A stretch of DNA of 64,000 nucleotides, from positions 41,881,766 to 41,945,765 of the forward strand of contig OZ020593.1 of the NCBI GenBank assembly GCA_963971535.1, in the 5' to 3' direction. This DNA is from Notolepis coatsorum. Its lineage: Eukaryota; Chordata; Actinopteri; Aulopiformes; Paralepididae. Shown here piece after piece: positions 22,152 through 33,846 of the stretch; positions within the stretch are counted from its first letter, which is position 1, and every line of letters starts with the position of its first letter. A program made the translations under genes and the position numbers. A model generated the notes under the pieces. The model made no database searches. It saw nothing but the letters and a program-made list of their open reading frames with translations, and had not been told where the DNA came from.

Positions 22152-23034
22152 CAGGGTTTCCGTTGTCCGGTAATTACCGTTTTTTGACCGGCAAAATCTG
22201 TTGAAGTCCGACATATTTAAATATCTCCTGTCATAATGTCCTGTGAAAATTATTCTCTCTAAGCACAATTTGAATTGTATTAAAATAGTTACATTTGTTT
22301 CATTGTTGCTTCACCAAGCATGTCTAATAATGACAACGATGTGTCAGCGGGAGCTTGTTGCTGGATTTGCGAGAAGCATGCAACTGCAGAGCCGCAGAGC
22401 ACACAGAGCTGTGTTCGCACAGTGCAATACTCCAATTCAGCCATTGGCAATTCAGCTGTTGGGTGGGTGGCGCTGCTGAGCGGTCCCCGGACCGGACCTG
22501 AAAGCACCGCTGGCTCTGCGGCTCTGCGGCTCTGCAGCTGCACACCACTGGGACTCGTCCATCGCCTCGCTGGGAGGCGGAGATCGGCATTGGTTTCAGC
22601 GATCACGCAACGTTGAACCACACGATAATGTTGCCGTCTCTCTCGGCTTTCTCTTCTTCGCTTGATATAATTAATACAAATGTCCAATATAACGGAATTC
22701 GTTAGCTCATAAAAATGTGATTATAACAGACTGCTGTTTAGTGTCGGGCCGACTGCCCACAGACACGGTCTATTTTATTTCAAGTCAGCAGCAGCACGGA
22801 GTATCGAGGGACTTATTTTATTTGGAATATATTAATGACTGTATTTTTAATGCCTAGTTTTAAGTTAAAATATTATAAATCTACATGCCTTGAGGATGTC
22901 ATTCTTTATATAGCCTGCCTATCAATTGTTTTTAAGCTCAATAAACTATGACCGGAATTAATCTCATTTGTCCGGTAGATTGAAATCTTGCAGGACACGG
23001 AGACCGGCAACAATTTTTTCTAACGGAAATCCTG
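22152..23034. mobile_element. hAT non-autonomous element (CAGGGTTTCCGTT family)
   Basis: The left end CAGGGTTTCCGTT and right end AACGGAAATCCTG (one mismatch) are flanked by a perfect 8-bp duplication GCAGCCAC (22144-22151 and 23035-23042). The interior at 22376-22545 carries an inverted repeat of the CTGCAGAGCC/GGCTCTGCAG type shared with the hAT at 14045-14967. Confidence 0.93.
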
Positions 23035-23195
23035 GCAGCCACGCTAAATCACTGCAGGGGAAATTCCATAACCTAAGTCTGCCGACGGGGCATGAGTATG
23101 TACCTTGCATGCATGTCTTCTCTGGAGTGGGAGGAAACCGGTGGCAGACTGATATAGGACCCTATAGTTTCTGTGAAAATGAAATCATGTAATTG

Positions 23196-23470
23196 AGCAT
23201 AGGGTTCAGCGCCAGAGGTCGCTATGGGCGTATGGCCGTTGTGCACCAGCGCTTTGTTCAATGGGGATAAATTCCGGTGTTTGCAGTGCTAAAACTATAT
23301 TAAATATTATAGCTATGGATCTAATAACATAGTCGATTGTCAGTGAGTTTCTTCCGGTCAACATGCAAAAAACAGATAATTTTTTCATCCATACATTTCC
23401 GTTTTATACTGTGGTGAATATGAGTATAGTTTTAGAGTGATTCTGTGTAATCCCGGGAAACGACGCCAAT
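23196..23470 (+). mobile_element. TTAA-family (piggyBac-like) element, left part only
   Basis: GGTTCAGCGCCAGAGGTCGC onward matches the left part of the element at 51135-52294 (shared GTCGATTGTCAGTGAGTT and TTTTTTCATCC blocks). The right end is missing. Confidence 0.6.
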
Positions 23471-23940
23471 CAGAGTTTTACTGCATTTCATTATAAATCG
23501 TGCCATACAGGGCTCTACAGTGTGACCATATTGCTCGCATTTGCCCCTAGAAATATGTGTGTGCGAACCGGAAAAATCAATTACTCGCACGGTGTGCGAG
23601 TGAAGATTACAGCCTCAGTCGTGCTTTTTTCTCTCCGCTGATAATCGTTCAAAAACTACAAGTCCCACATTGCACTCAAGCCAACGGTCCAATCACAGTA
23701 GAGTGACGTGACTGGTTTCGAAAAAAAAAAGAAGGAAATGACCAATCGGAAGCTCTCATTTGCTTTTTTACTTCCTGAAAGTTCGCCATTGCGATATGCG
23801 AGAGTTTTCCGAGACAGTACCTTATTCTAGTCTTGCCAATAGCAATAGATTTTAGAACACCTAGATTTATCGATAGCAATAGTAATATAACGTTAATGCA
23901 ACAAAACGAATGCCTTGCTTTGTTAATCATAACGTTGATG
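23471..23940. other. MITE relics
   Basis: Near 23512 a fragment starts AGGGCTCTACAGTGTGACCA with an internal GTGTGCGAGT block, a common fish repeat start without a visible partner end. The rest is unassigned. Confidence 0.35.
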
Positions 23941-23948
23941 CAGTAGCG

Positions 23949-24394
23949 TAGGGCTGCACGATTAATCGATTTTAAATCGAAATCGCGATTTGGAATGATG
24001 CAATTATCAAATCGCAAAAAAAAGAAAATCGCAAATATATATATTTCTTTTACTTTTTTTTTGTTTAACCAGGAAGTCCCATTGAGATACAAGATCGGTT
24101 TGGGAGAGGGAGGTAAGGGGTTTTAGATTGTGTGTTGTGAAGTTTAGACTTCAGAGAGGGAGAGTAAAGTACAGAAAAAAGGTACCGTTGGGTACCGGTA
24201 TCGATTCCCAGGTAAAAAGAAAAAATGTCAGGCTCGGTGTCCCGAAAAGACCCACCGCGTAGGCCAGATGCAAGCCGCATTTTACAATAAACCTCTGTGG
24301 GGCTGCTTAAATAAATTTTTATTAATTTTATCGCAATCGCAATATCTGTCAGAAAAATCGCAAGTAGATTATTTTCCAAAATCGTGCAGCCCTA
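23949..24394. mobile_element. hAT MITE (TAGGGCTGCACGATTAATCG family), copy 1
   Basis: Ends TAGGGCTGCACGATTAATCG and ATCGTGCAGCCCTA are flanked by a perfect 8-bp duplication CAGTAGCG (23941-23948 and 24395-24402). The interior includes a block ending GGTACCGTTGGGTACCGG that also occurs in the GGTACC-rich MITEs at 37451 and 42060, so the family is a mosaic. Copy 2 lies at 35446-35904. Confidence 0.95.
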
Positions 24395-24402
24395 CAGTAG
24401 CG

Positions 24403-24850
24403 TATGTCATTGTGTTGGCTGTAACGGACATGAGAATAACATAACACTGTGTACACATTAAAATTGCGATAATCGATTCTAACATTTTCAAATCGATGCA
24501 GTTGAATTTTCCTCTTAGGATCGATGCATTGCGATGCATTGTTAAACCCCTACACCAAAGTCACTGGCCCACTGTGCGTGTGTGTGTGCTAACTTGGCTA
24601 GCGTTATCAACAGCAGAGGTGGGTGAAAGCGGTGTGACGTATTTGGCAGAATCGACTTGTCAATCAATGGTCTACCTGACACGCAAACTCATAAACAATG
24701 TTTCTGTACTGGAGGTGTACAGTATTTCAATAGGCAATCCTGAAAGGATTATTTTTCTAGAAGAGCAACACTAGCCAAAACATAGGCATTGTATGCATAA
24801 AAGGGGCAAAAGCTAAAGTTAAGTGACTGTTACTTTTGTAGCAGTAGTTT
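24403..24850. other. hAT end relic and unassigned sequence
   Basis: About 24465-24553 (AATCGATTCTAACATTTTCA to GCATTGTTAAACCCCTA) is the right end of a hAT repeat. Nothing is recognised in 24560-24850. Confidence 0.4.
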
Positions 24851-25100
24851 GATTTGATAGTTTATTTGATAGGGACAGCACATGTTAATGAACATTGAGT
24901 ACAAAATACAAAATGTAAACATGCAGGGTTCTAGCAAGAGCTAATTTACACCAGGAGACAGCAAAACTCTTTCAATAAATAAATAGCCTGCTTAGGGTAA
25001 AAGCATTGTGACAATCAATGATAAAAACAACAATAAAAACAAGAAACAAGTTACATAAACTAAATCAGATAAAAAATGATCACAGTTCTGGTTTGCCTTA
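24851..25100 (-). mobile_element. LINE 3' UTR relic
   Basis: The phrase TTTATTTGATAGGGACAGCA then ATGTTAATGAACATTGAGTA is a reversed LINE 3' end common in fish genomes. No coding part remains. Confidence 0.45.
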
Positions 25101-25104
25101 AGAT

Positions 25105-25490
25105 GCAGCTTAAGGGCGTTTTCACACCTAGCTCGTTTGGAGCTGTTATTCCGGAACCTGGAGCGTTTACCCCTTATTTCGGTTCAGTTGGGCATATGTG
25201 AACACAGCAATTACATTCTGTTGCGGAACAAAACAAGCGGACCGAGACCACCTGGAGAGGGTGGTCTCGGCGCAGTTCCAACCGAACCCGAAGCGGACTC
25301 GTACGCTGTGAGAATGCAATCGATTTAACAAACCGACACAATTAATAATAATAATACGTCGTGGAGCAGCGATGAGGTACACTGCGTCGTTGATATTTGG
25401 GCAGACGATCACATTCGTCAGATGCTGGAGAACACGCACAAGAACTAAAAGATGCTTTTTTTGCAATGTCTGTGGGAACCCTGGTTATAG
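25105..25490. mobile_element. DNA-transposon relics
   Basis: GGGCGTTTTCACACCTAGCT starts a common teleost MITE end near 25108. Its interior has a palindrome GAGACCACCTGGAGAGGGTGGTCTC (25246-25270, arms GAGACCACC/GGTGGTCTC). Near 25460-25482 is another right end GTCTGTGGGAACCCTG. Confidence 0.45.
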
Positions 25491-26040
25491 CCTATATGTT
25501 GGAAAAACGTACAGACTTGGAGTAATATTCAAATGACCCGTCAATCAATGTCCAATGCTAAATGTCAATCAAAACAGTCGGTTACCTTTGTGATAATTAC
25601 ATGACCTGTCCTCTACTCTGCATTAGGTCTCTCCACTCATGGAACAGCTGATTTCTTGGGAAAGAAGTGTTTTGGTACATGATGTCTTCTCTTCTTTGGC
25701 TAGCAGTAGTTGCAGTGTTTGAGTCCATGTAACGTTAGCACAACTAACATTAACCATTAGCTAGCCACAACTTCAGCGTGTCCATATCTATGAACGCTAC
25801 GTGAAGTGACATATTGTTGGCCAAATCTGGAAATGCCCAAACACAAATCTGTCAGTGCCGAGTCCGATCTCATCTTAAATAACAAACAGCATTGCTTGTT
25901 GTAGTTAACAAAGAGACGCAGAGTTGATTTAGCAAAAAAATAATATATATATTTGTTTAAATATTCAAATTTAATTTTTCCATTATAATCCCATGCCCAT
26001 CAAACGAAGCTTCGAAGTATTTAAGACAGCCCTACTGGTC
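25491..26040. other. Unassigned sequence, then a hAT right end
   Basis: Nothing is recognised before about 25900. Positions 25985-26033 end AAGTATTTAAGACAGCCCTA, the mirror of the terminus at 4933. Confidence 0.45.
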
Positions 26041-26372
26041 ATCCTTCTATTTCTTGGAAATACAATTTCTGATCATTCTGACGTTCTGTGTTAGTATCTG
26101 GAGAGTGATTTTATTATCTGCATCATCCATGTCTTCCTTGCTTTGATAGATATTTGAAGAGTGGACTGTGGATGGCATATGTGTGCGTAAATGGCACTGT
26201 TGTGCGTGGATCCTCTTGCCTCCTGTGAAGCTATTTGATATGAGAGAGAGAGAGGGGGGATCAAGATGAGCAGTGCATAACATATAATGAAAATCATAAC
26301 TGGCCAGCTGGCCAGCTGAAAAGTTGTGTAGTCTCGCTAAATTAAAGGGATTTCACAGTAACATTGTAATGG

Positions 26373-26636
26373 TAAATGGTGCATTTTATATAGCGCTTTT
26401 ATCCAAAGCGCTTTACAATTTTATTCCCTATATTCACTCACACATTCACACACCAACGGCGGAGGCCACCATGCAAGGTGCCAACCTGCTCATCAGGAGC
26501 AGTTAGGGGTTAAGTGTCTTGCTCAAGGAAACTTCGACACGCTACCCGGGAGGAGCGGGAATCGAACCGGGAACTTCCGGATTGCCAGATGACCGCTCTC
26601 CCAACCTACCCGACCTCCCAGAGCCACTGTCACCCC
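26373..26636 (-). mobile_element. tRNA-derived SINE (minus strand)
   Basis: On the minus strand a B-box-like GGTTCGATTCC is followed by SINE body sequence (CACCTTGCATGGTGGCCTCC) and ends in the teleost tail TTTGGATAAAAGCGCTATAT. A 7-bp GTAATGG occurs at both borders (26366-26372 and 26637-26643), a plausible target duplication. Confidence 0.75.
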
Positions 26637-26643
26637 GTAATGG

Positions 26644-27683
26644 GAACACTGTATGCGCTTGTGCTCCATTATATTATCTAATTATCATGCGTCTTATAGT
26701 AATGTAGGCAATAGGCATAGGCTTTATTTTATTGTTGTGTTGTGTTTATTTGCATCTTCTTCTTTCGTGTAACGTCAGAGGTCCAACTCTGTATCTTGTA
26801 GCCATGCCCTTAACTCTGGTCTGGTTGAGCGGGGAAGCGAGATCCGATCACAAGCGGTCACTTGAGACACACATGGAAACACATTTTAATGCCAGGTGTA
26901 AACTGACGTACTTGGAACTGTCCACTTGTGATCGGATCACCCAGATGCCAAGTGGAAACGGCCTATAAGTCTTGAAATGACTTGAATGTTATGTGATACT
27001 TTGGCCTGTTTGACCTTCAAGATTGAACTTAAGGATTTAATTTTACAATCACCTTAAGCTTAAGAGAGAGTAGGTGAAGCCGTCTTTTTGTGTTGTGTAC
27101 ATTTAATTTCATTCAATAGCTTGTCACAAAACATTTTGAAATTGCATGTTTGAATGTGTGGTTGTGGGGGATGGCGAATACAGAAGTATAGGCTTTATTC
27201 AACCTACGGTAATAATCATAAGAGGCGTGGGTGTTTGTTTGTGTGGGTGTGTGAGAGAGAGAGCGTGATTGTGTGACTAGTAGCTGTCAAAAGGCTAAAA
27301 TGTGAGTTATAAAAATGTATTAATAATAATGAAAGTATGCGTGACCTAGAGTAGGTGAGGAGAGAGGAGCATTTAATGTCTAACCTTTCTGTCCACAGCA
27401 AAGCTGATGGAGTGTGTGTAGCCTGTGTGTGACAGGAGCAGGGTAGTGAGTGAGACAGGGACAGAGCAGCTGCAGCATAGAAGATGAAAATGAAAAAGTA
27501 CCTATCCTTTTGTTAGCCAGGCTTGTAGTAGGCTTCTTTGTACATGGAGAGGACTGGAAAGACATTATCCTATTTCTCTCACAACAGCTAATCTCCCGCA
27601 TTTAATTTATATCCTGTCTTGTGCAAGTAAGGCACTTGCCGACGAGGATGAGTCTACTGAATAAAACAGCTGACGAACGTTAG
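26644..27683. other. MITE fragment at 26800-26970, otherwise featureless
   Basis: About 26830-26965 has inverted GATCCGATCACAAG/CTTGTGATCGGATC arms, 14 bp each, typical of a fish MITE interior, ending AAACGGCCTATAAG. Nothing is recognised in 26980-27680 apart from a GA-rich patch near 27250. Confidence 0.45.
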
Positions 27684-28221
27684 TAGGGGTGGGGGGAAAA
27701 ACCGGTACGTAGTAGTATCGCGATACTTTGCGTGGCGATACTGTATCGATACAGGGACGCCAAGTATCGATATTTAATTATTTATAAAATAAACAAAATA
27801 AATTATTTTTTTTTGTATTCTTTTTTGTATAAGGAAGTTGCATTGTTCATTTCAATACCTGTAATAGTACAGTAGTCCACACACACATGTGCATTCAGTT
27901 AAGTTGGAATATGACTGTAATACAAACAGTTCAGTTTGTCAGGTACAGGTACATTACAGTGTTTACATCTGTCTGCTTGAGAAAATAGCATGTTCTGCAA
28001 TAAAAATCATTGAAGTGAGATGAACAGACTGAACTTTATTTTATTAGATAAAACATGTTGACAAAGTTTTACTTTGCAGTTGAAAAAATGTAATAAATCG
28101 CAATATTAATAGCGCAATACTCAGCATATCGCAATATATTTAGTATCGCAATACTATCGTATCGTGACTCAAGTATCGTGATAGTATCGTATCGTGAGGC
28201 CTCTGGTGATTCCCACCCCTA
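27684..28221. mobile_element. hAT MITE (GTATCG-rich family), copy 1
   Basis: Ends TAGGGGTGGGGGGAAAAACC and GGTGATTCCCACCCCTA are flanked by a perfect 8-bp duplication AACGTTAG (27676-27683 and 28222-28229). Inverted copy at 53061-53586; a relative at 45125-45670 shares the interior TGCACATGTGTGTGTGGACT-type block. Confidence 0.95.
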
Positions 28222-28229
28222 AACGTTAG

Positions 28230-28852
28230 GCAGGTGTGTGGAGCTGAACACATCCATGTGACTTGACAAGATTCTGACAAGATTAGTCAGATCAAGACTC
28301 TGGCTTCATAGCCTGTTTGGAATGTAACTGGTATAATTTGAAGGCTTAAGCTATGTTCATTTGTAGGGGGATGCACAATACATCTGTGACCATATTGGTT
28401 TTGGCCGATGATAGTGATTTTTCAGTCCAACGAGCAAAACTGGGCAGATATATTGGCAAACGTATATCGGCTGGTGATAGTGATTTCTTTATTGATTGCA
28501 TTGGTCTGATGAGCAAAACTTGGCCGATGTGAACAACGATGGCTATTTATCTGTTTGTGTGTTTTTCTTTTTTTTGGCCATGTAGTGTTTGTTTGGGTAC
28601 TGTTACTTGCATGTGACAATGACTGATTGTTAAAAAAAAATAGTATGTACAAAATTCGATACGTAGTCTATTGGAACAAGTGCCTCCATTCTATACCCAA
28701 CTGTGGCTTCCCAACTAGGCATGTGCTGGTATGATATTTTGATGGCATGATAACCTTGGACAAAAATACCACGGTTTCACAGTATATCGCGGTATTCGGT
28801 CAAGAAAAAGGACAATTATTTTTCCATTGAGCAAAATGTTTTATTACAGTGC
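28230..28852. other. hAT-type relics and the left end of an interrupted element
   Basis: About 28366-28530 is a decayed GGGGATGCACAATACATCTG repeat with a duplicated GATAGTGATTT motif. From about 28717 TAGGCATGTGCTGGTATGAT starts a hAT-like terminus that runs to the start of the 1.5-kb repeat at 28853. Confidence 0.45.
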
Positions 28853-29390
28853 TATCAGCTTTTCTGTAAGTGTTATTTATGAATGTGTGAAAATCCCAAC
28901 ATAGCTTTTAGATAGATTTATTGTATTTATACATTGTTATTTATTGTATTTTGATAGACTACAGGCCACCTCTTTGCAGGTTTAAATGACTCTACGGACA
29001 TACTGTCACTTTTATAGGCTAAGTAGATTACATTATAGTATTATTATTTTTTGTCTTGCATTACTCAATGCTCTTACATTGTTGTTTTTTGATAATTTTT
29101 GATAATTGTTTATTATTATTGATCTATTCTATGTTTGTTTTGACTCATTTCTTTATGTTGTTATAATATTTTGAGTTTGTGTGTATATATACTTATATAA
29201 TATACAAATTTGTTTATTTCTATTTAGTATTATTGTATATTTCTTCAACTCAAGAGAATGTTGCTTTGCCTTCATTTATTTGGGACCAGCTGTCCCCCAT
29301 TGTAATTAGTCACTCCCTGAGTTATGTTTTTTCCGTTTTTTCCTTGTTTCCTCTATCTAGTCACAGTATTGTTTTTGTCACAGCTACAAC

Positions 29391-29427
29391 ACCCTGAAGA
29401 AGGCCATGTAGGCCGAAACATGTCGGT
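29391..29427 (+). ncRNA. Hammerhead-like core motif, copy 1 (not proven)
   Basis: The order is ACC-CTGAAGA-A-GGCC-ATGTA-GGCC-GAA-ACATGT-C-GGT. This fits a type I hammerhead: weak stem I (ACC/GGT), CUGANGA core, stem II GGCC/GGCC with a 5-nt loop, GAAA, a palindromic stem III (ACAUGU) that could pair in a dimer, then C at the cleavage position. One extra A lies between the core and stem II. An AATAAAGG signal follows about 40 bases downstream. Confidence 0.3.
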
Positions 29428-29723
29428 TTTTTAAAAAGAATTTTCTAAATAATGTAAGCCAATAAATAAAGGCTTTTTAAATTTTTTTAGAGCTGCCTTG
29501 GATCTCAACCTTTCTTTTATAGCTGAGAGGGAATTCAAAAAAGTCTGCACTTTGTAACACATTTGAGCTATTTGACATGGTGTTAGGTATGGGTATACAG
29601 TTTTCAAAAACCACGTCATACAAGTTGGGGTAGCCGCCTGGTTGTTATGTTTAAAATCCAATATGGCCACCATCGGAAACAGTGAATGTCATATTTCAGC
29701 TTCTGTTAGTACTAGATCCTTGT

Positions 29724-29917
29724 GGGGTGCTCCAGTAGCACACCATATAGCGCGCTGAGTCGCGAAGCGGTCGCCCCGGGTTCGATTCCCAGTCCCGGTG
29801 GGCCATGGCCATTTGCCGCATGTCCTCCCTGCTTCTCCCGTTCTCCCTCTCTCCTCTGTCGGTCCTGTGTGGCCAGAAAAAGCTGTGAAAAACACTAATA
29901 AAGATAATTAAAAAAAA
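29724..29917 (+). mobile_element. tRNA-derived SINE, copy 1
   Basis: The head (GGGGTGCTCCAGTAGCAC to GGGTTCGATTCCCAG) has A- and B-box-like promoter blocks. The body ends in A-rich sequence. A perfect 16-bp target duplication, AGTACTAGATCCTTGT, flanks it at 29708-29723 and 29918-29933. Relatives are at 33576-33769 (the same insertion, duplicated) and 51861-52057. Confidence 0.93.
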
Positions 29918-30387
29918 AGTACTAGATCCTTGTTTAATATCTTTTTCTACTTTCTTTGGTGCGAAAAATCAATTTCTGAAGTAATTATTTATGTTAACAC
30001 ATTAACTGCCACATAGTTTGATCATCTTATACCATTCTCTGCCAGCACTGTAAGTCTATGGAGATGTTCACCTTCTTTGCAGGGCTATAACTTTTTAAAT
30101 TGTATTGCTAAATTGACATTACTATGGCCCATTCAACATCGATTATCTATCGTTCAGGATGTAGGAACGTTTTACTTTTTCATTCACACATTCATACGAA
30201 AATACCGTCTAGAATATAAATATGTTTTTATCGTTTTCTGCAGTAATTCCTAGAACGTGAGATATAGGCATAAATGCATATATACATTATCAAATGCCGT
30301 TTGTTGCCGATCCACGCTATATTAAAAATTTCAACTGTACATGGTCCTAAACGTTATGACTGATCATGCGCGGGTGAACGGAGGGGG

Positions 30388-32696
30388 TGGTCTATCAAAT
30401 AGACCACATATGCATCAACAGAAAGTTCAGGAGGTCATGGCAAGATGTACGAGTCAAGAGAGGGGCAGATGTGGCATCAGACCATCATCTCGTGCTGACG
30501 ATCATAAAACTACGTCTGAAGAAGTATGCCACAACCACCGGCGCAAGAACCAGATATGACGTTGGACTTCTTAGGAACAAAGAAATACAGAGTAGATTCC
30601 AGATCAGCCTTACCAACAGGTACCAGCAACTACAGGAACAGGATGAAGACACAGATGTGGACATAGAAACTCAATGGCAGCACACAAAGACGTTGTGGCT
30701 GGACACCTGCAAAGAAATATTGGGAAAGAAGAAGACAAAACACAAGGAATGGGTCTCAATGGAAACACTCCAGAAACTGAAAGAAAGAAAGGAGAGGAAA
30801 GAGATACTGAACACAAGCAAAACAAGATCAGCAAAAGCAAAGGCACAGGAAGAATACACCCAAGCCAATAAGGAGGTGAAGAGTAGCATTAAGAAGGATA
30901 AAAGAGATCACATAGACAACTTAGCCAAACAAGCAGAAACAGCGGCAGGGCAAGGCAACATGAAATACCTCTATATGATCACTAGGAAGTTAGCAGGCAA
31001 GTTCCAACAAACGGACAAACCGGTAAAAGACAAACAGGGAAACCCACTTATAACAACAGAGGACCAACGGAGAAGATGGGCTGAACATTTCAAAGAACTA
31101 CTGAACCAACCAGCCCCGACAGAGCCAGCGGACATTATACCAGCGGAGAGAACATTTCCAATAAACTGTGATAAACCCAGCAAAGCAGAGATCAAAAAAG
31201 CTATTATCTCAACAAAGGACGGAAAATCTGCAGGACCAGATGAAATACCAGCAGAAGCCATCAAGGCCGACTTGAAGACTGCGGTAGATATGCTTCATAG
31301 CCTCTTCACCAAGATCTGGGAGGAAGAAAAGATTCCAGAAGAATGGAAAGATGGAATCATCATCAAGCTACCAAAAAAGGGAGATCTTACCAACTGCAAC
31401 AACTACAGAGGAATAATGCTTCTATCAGTACCGGGAAAAGTACTCAACAGAATTATACTGGACAGAATGAGTGTTGCTGTGGATCCCATGCTTCGAGACC
31501 AGCAGGCAGGCTTCCGGAGCAACAGATCTTGCACGGACCAGATCGCCACCCTGCGCATCATTATAGAGCAATCCATCGAATGGAACTCTCCATTATACAT
31601 AAACTTCATAGACTATGAAAAAGCCTTTGACAGTGTGGATAGAGAGACTCTGTGGAAACTGCTGCGGCATTATGGTATCCCAAAGAAAATCATCACTCTG
31701 ATTCAAAACACCTATCAAGGAACATCATGCAAAGTTTTACATGCAGGCCAACTGTCAGAGAGTTTTGAGGTCAAGACCGGTGTGCGTCAGGGATGCCTCC
31801 TATCGCCCTTTCTATTCCTTCTAGTCATAGACTGGATTATGAAGACCACCACAAAAGGAAATAAAAACGGCATACAGTGGACCCTATGGACACAACTGGA
31901 TGACCTCGACTTTGCTGATGACCTGGCTCTCCTGTCACACAACTACAACCAGATGCAGGACAAGACAACCAAGCTGGCAACTACATCCCTTGAGACTGGG
32001 TTGAGAATAAACAGGAAGAAAACCAACCTAATGATGATCAACACCTCTACCAACAACACAGTCACAGTAGGTGATGAATCCATACAGGAAGTCAACTCCT
32101 TCACTTACCTAGGCAGTATCTTGGATAAGAAGGGCGGCACAGATGGCGCCGTCACAGCAAGAGTAGGCAAAGCCAGAGCAGCATTCATCATTCTGAAGAA
32201 CATCTGGTCCTCCAAGGACATCGCCATGACAACCAAAGTGCGGCTCTTCAATTCAAATGTCAAATCTGTCCTTCTCTACGGTTCAGAGACTTGGAGAATG
32301 ACGAAAAGAACATTGCAGAAGATACAGACCTTTATAAACGGCTGTCTGAAACGCATCTTTGGGATCCGGTGGCCAAACAAAATCAAGAATGAGGAACTAT
32401 GGCTGAAAGGAAGACAGGAACCAGTGGAGAAGCAGATCCTGAGACGAAAGTGGGGATGGATAGGCCACACTTTGAGGAAACCGGCTACCAGTACTACACG
32501 CCAGGCCCTGACTTGGAATCCCCAAGGGAAGCGGAAGAGAGGGCGGCCTAAGAACACCTGGAGGCGGGACACTGAGGCGGAGCTCAAGAGACAAGGAACT
32601 ACCTGGGGGGAGGCAGAAAGGACAGCCCAAAGCCGTGTTGGATGGAGAAAAGTCGTAGATGGCCTATGCTCCATTGGGAGCGATGGGCCTAAGTAA
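30388..32696 (+). CDS. RTE-like LINE endonuclease (end) and reverse transcriptase
   Basis: One open frame of about 769 codons. It opens with the last endonuclease motifs (QIDHICI, then SDHHLVL at residues 31-37), followed by a basic, Lys-rich linker and reverse transcriptase with AGPDEIPAE (282-290), CNNYRGIMLLSVPGK, INFIDYEKAFDSVD (catalytic Asp about 409), GVRQGCLLSPFLF and LDFADDLALLS (FADD 509-512). The C-terminus has VLLYGSETWRMTKRTLQKI, RRKWGWIGHTLRK, GKRKRGRPKNTWRRD and ending phrases typical of RTE-type endonuclease-reverse transcriptases. The frame is undamaged but lacks most of the endonuclease, so it is a truncated copy; the first codons come from the junction, not a natural start. 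Confidence 0.88.
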
Positions 32697-32703
32697 GTAA
32701 GAG
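30388..32703 (+). mobile_element. RTE-like LINE, 5'-truncated, between 1.5-kb direct repeats
   Basis: The element begins inside its endonuclease domain at the end of the left direct repeat and ends with a short TAAG-repeat tail (CCTAAGTAAGTAAGAG) at the start of the right one. A small perfect palindrome GGTCTATCAAATAGACC (30389-30405) sits on the 5' junction. It has almost no 3' UTR, as is usual in RTE-type elements. Confidence 0.88.
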
Positions 32704-33242
32704 TATCAGCTTTTCTGTAAGTGTTATTTATGAATGTGTGAAAATCCCAACATAGCTTTTAGATAGATTTATTGTATTATTTATACATTGTTATTTATTG
32801 TATTTTGATAGACTACAGGCCACCTCTTTGCAGGTTTAAATGACTCTACGGACATACTGTCACTTTTATAGGCTAAGTAGATTACATTATAGTATTATTA
32901 TTTTGTCTTGCATTACTCAATGCTCTTACATTGTTGTTTTTTGATAATTTTTGATAATTGTTTATATTATTATTGATCTATTCTGTTTGTTTTGACTCAT
33001 TTCTTTATGTTATAATATTTTGAGTTTGTGTGTATATATACTTATATAATATACAAATTTGTTTATTTCTATTTAGTATTATTGTATATTTCTTCAACTC
33101 AAGTTGAGAATGTTGCTTTGCCTTCATTTATTTGGGACCAGCTGTCCCCCATTGTAATTAGTCACTCCCTGAGTTATGTTTTTTCCGTTTTTTCCTTGTT
33201 TCCTCTATTTAGTCACAGTATTGTTTTTGTCACAGCTACAAC

Positions 33243-33279
33243 ACCCTGAAGAAGGCCATGTAGGCCGAAACATGTCGGT
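33243..33279 (+). ncRNA. Hammerhead-like core motif, copy 2 (not proven)
   Basis: Identical to the motif at 29391-29427, including the extra A before stem II. It lies in the right direct repeat. Confidence 0.3.
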
Positions 33280-33575
33280 TTTTTAAAAAGAATTTTCTAA
33301 ATAATGTAAGCCAATAAATAAAGGCTTTTTAAATTTTTTTAGAGCTGCCTTGGATCTCAACCTTTCTTTTATAGCTGAGAGGGAATTCAAAAAAGTCTGC
33401 ACTTTGTAACACATTTGAGCTATTTGACATGGTGTTAGGTATGGGTATACAGTTTTCAAAAACCACGTTATACAAGTTGGGGTAGCCGCCTGGTTGTTAT
33501 GTTTAAAATCCAATATGGCCACCATCGGAAACAGTGAATGTCATATTTCAGCTTCTGTTAGTACTAGATCCTTGT

Positions 33576-33769
33576 GGGGTGCTCCAGTAGCACACCATAT
33601 AGCGCGCTGAGTCGCGAAGCGGTCGCCCCGGGTTCGATTCCCAGTCCCGGTGGGCCATGGCCATTTGCCGCATGTCCTCCCTGCTTCTCCCGTTCTCCCT
33701 CTCTCCTCTGTCGGTCCTGCGTGGCCAGAAAAAGCGGTGAAAAACGCTAATAAAGATCATTTAAAAAAA
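33576..33769 (+). mobile_element. tRNA-derived SINE, copy 2 (duplicate of the same insertion)
   Basis: Same SINE with the same 16-bp target duplication (33560-33575 and 33770-33785). A handful of differences from the left copy, such as GCGGTGAAAAACG versus GCTGTGAAAAACA, indicate time since the duplication. Confidence 0.93.
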
Positions 33770-33846
33770 AGTACTAGATCCTTGTTTAATATCTTTTTCT
33801 ACTTTCTTTGGTGCGAAAAATCAATTTCTGAAGTAATTATTCTATG

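Larger units (their letters stand above)
28853..30387. repeat. Long direct repeat, left copy (1.53 kb)
   Basis: Bases 28853-30387 recur at 32704-34227 in the same orientation with few substitutions and several small indels, including a 13-bp gap near 30100/33953. The copy contains AT-rich DNA, a hammerhead-like motif, a tRNA-SINE with its target duplication, and the left part of a TTAA element. It continues a hAT terminus on its left and stops inside the TTAA element where the RTE-like LINE begins. Confidence 0.95.

Noticed and set aside
29724-29800. Possible tRNA gene (A/B-box-like blocks)
   Set aside because: Poly-A tail, 16-bp target duplication and further copies at 33576 and 51861 show a SINE; no clean cloverleaf was found.
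30388-32703. The RTE-like LINE with its long direct repeats as an LTR-type retroelement
   Set aside because: The RT and C-terminal motifs are of non-LTR (RTE) type, there are no gag, protease or integrase domains, and the flanking repeats contain unrelated older insertions (SINE, TTAA element), so they are duplicated host DNA rather than LTRs.
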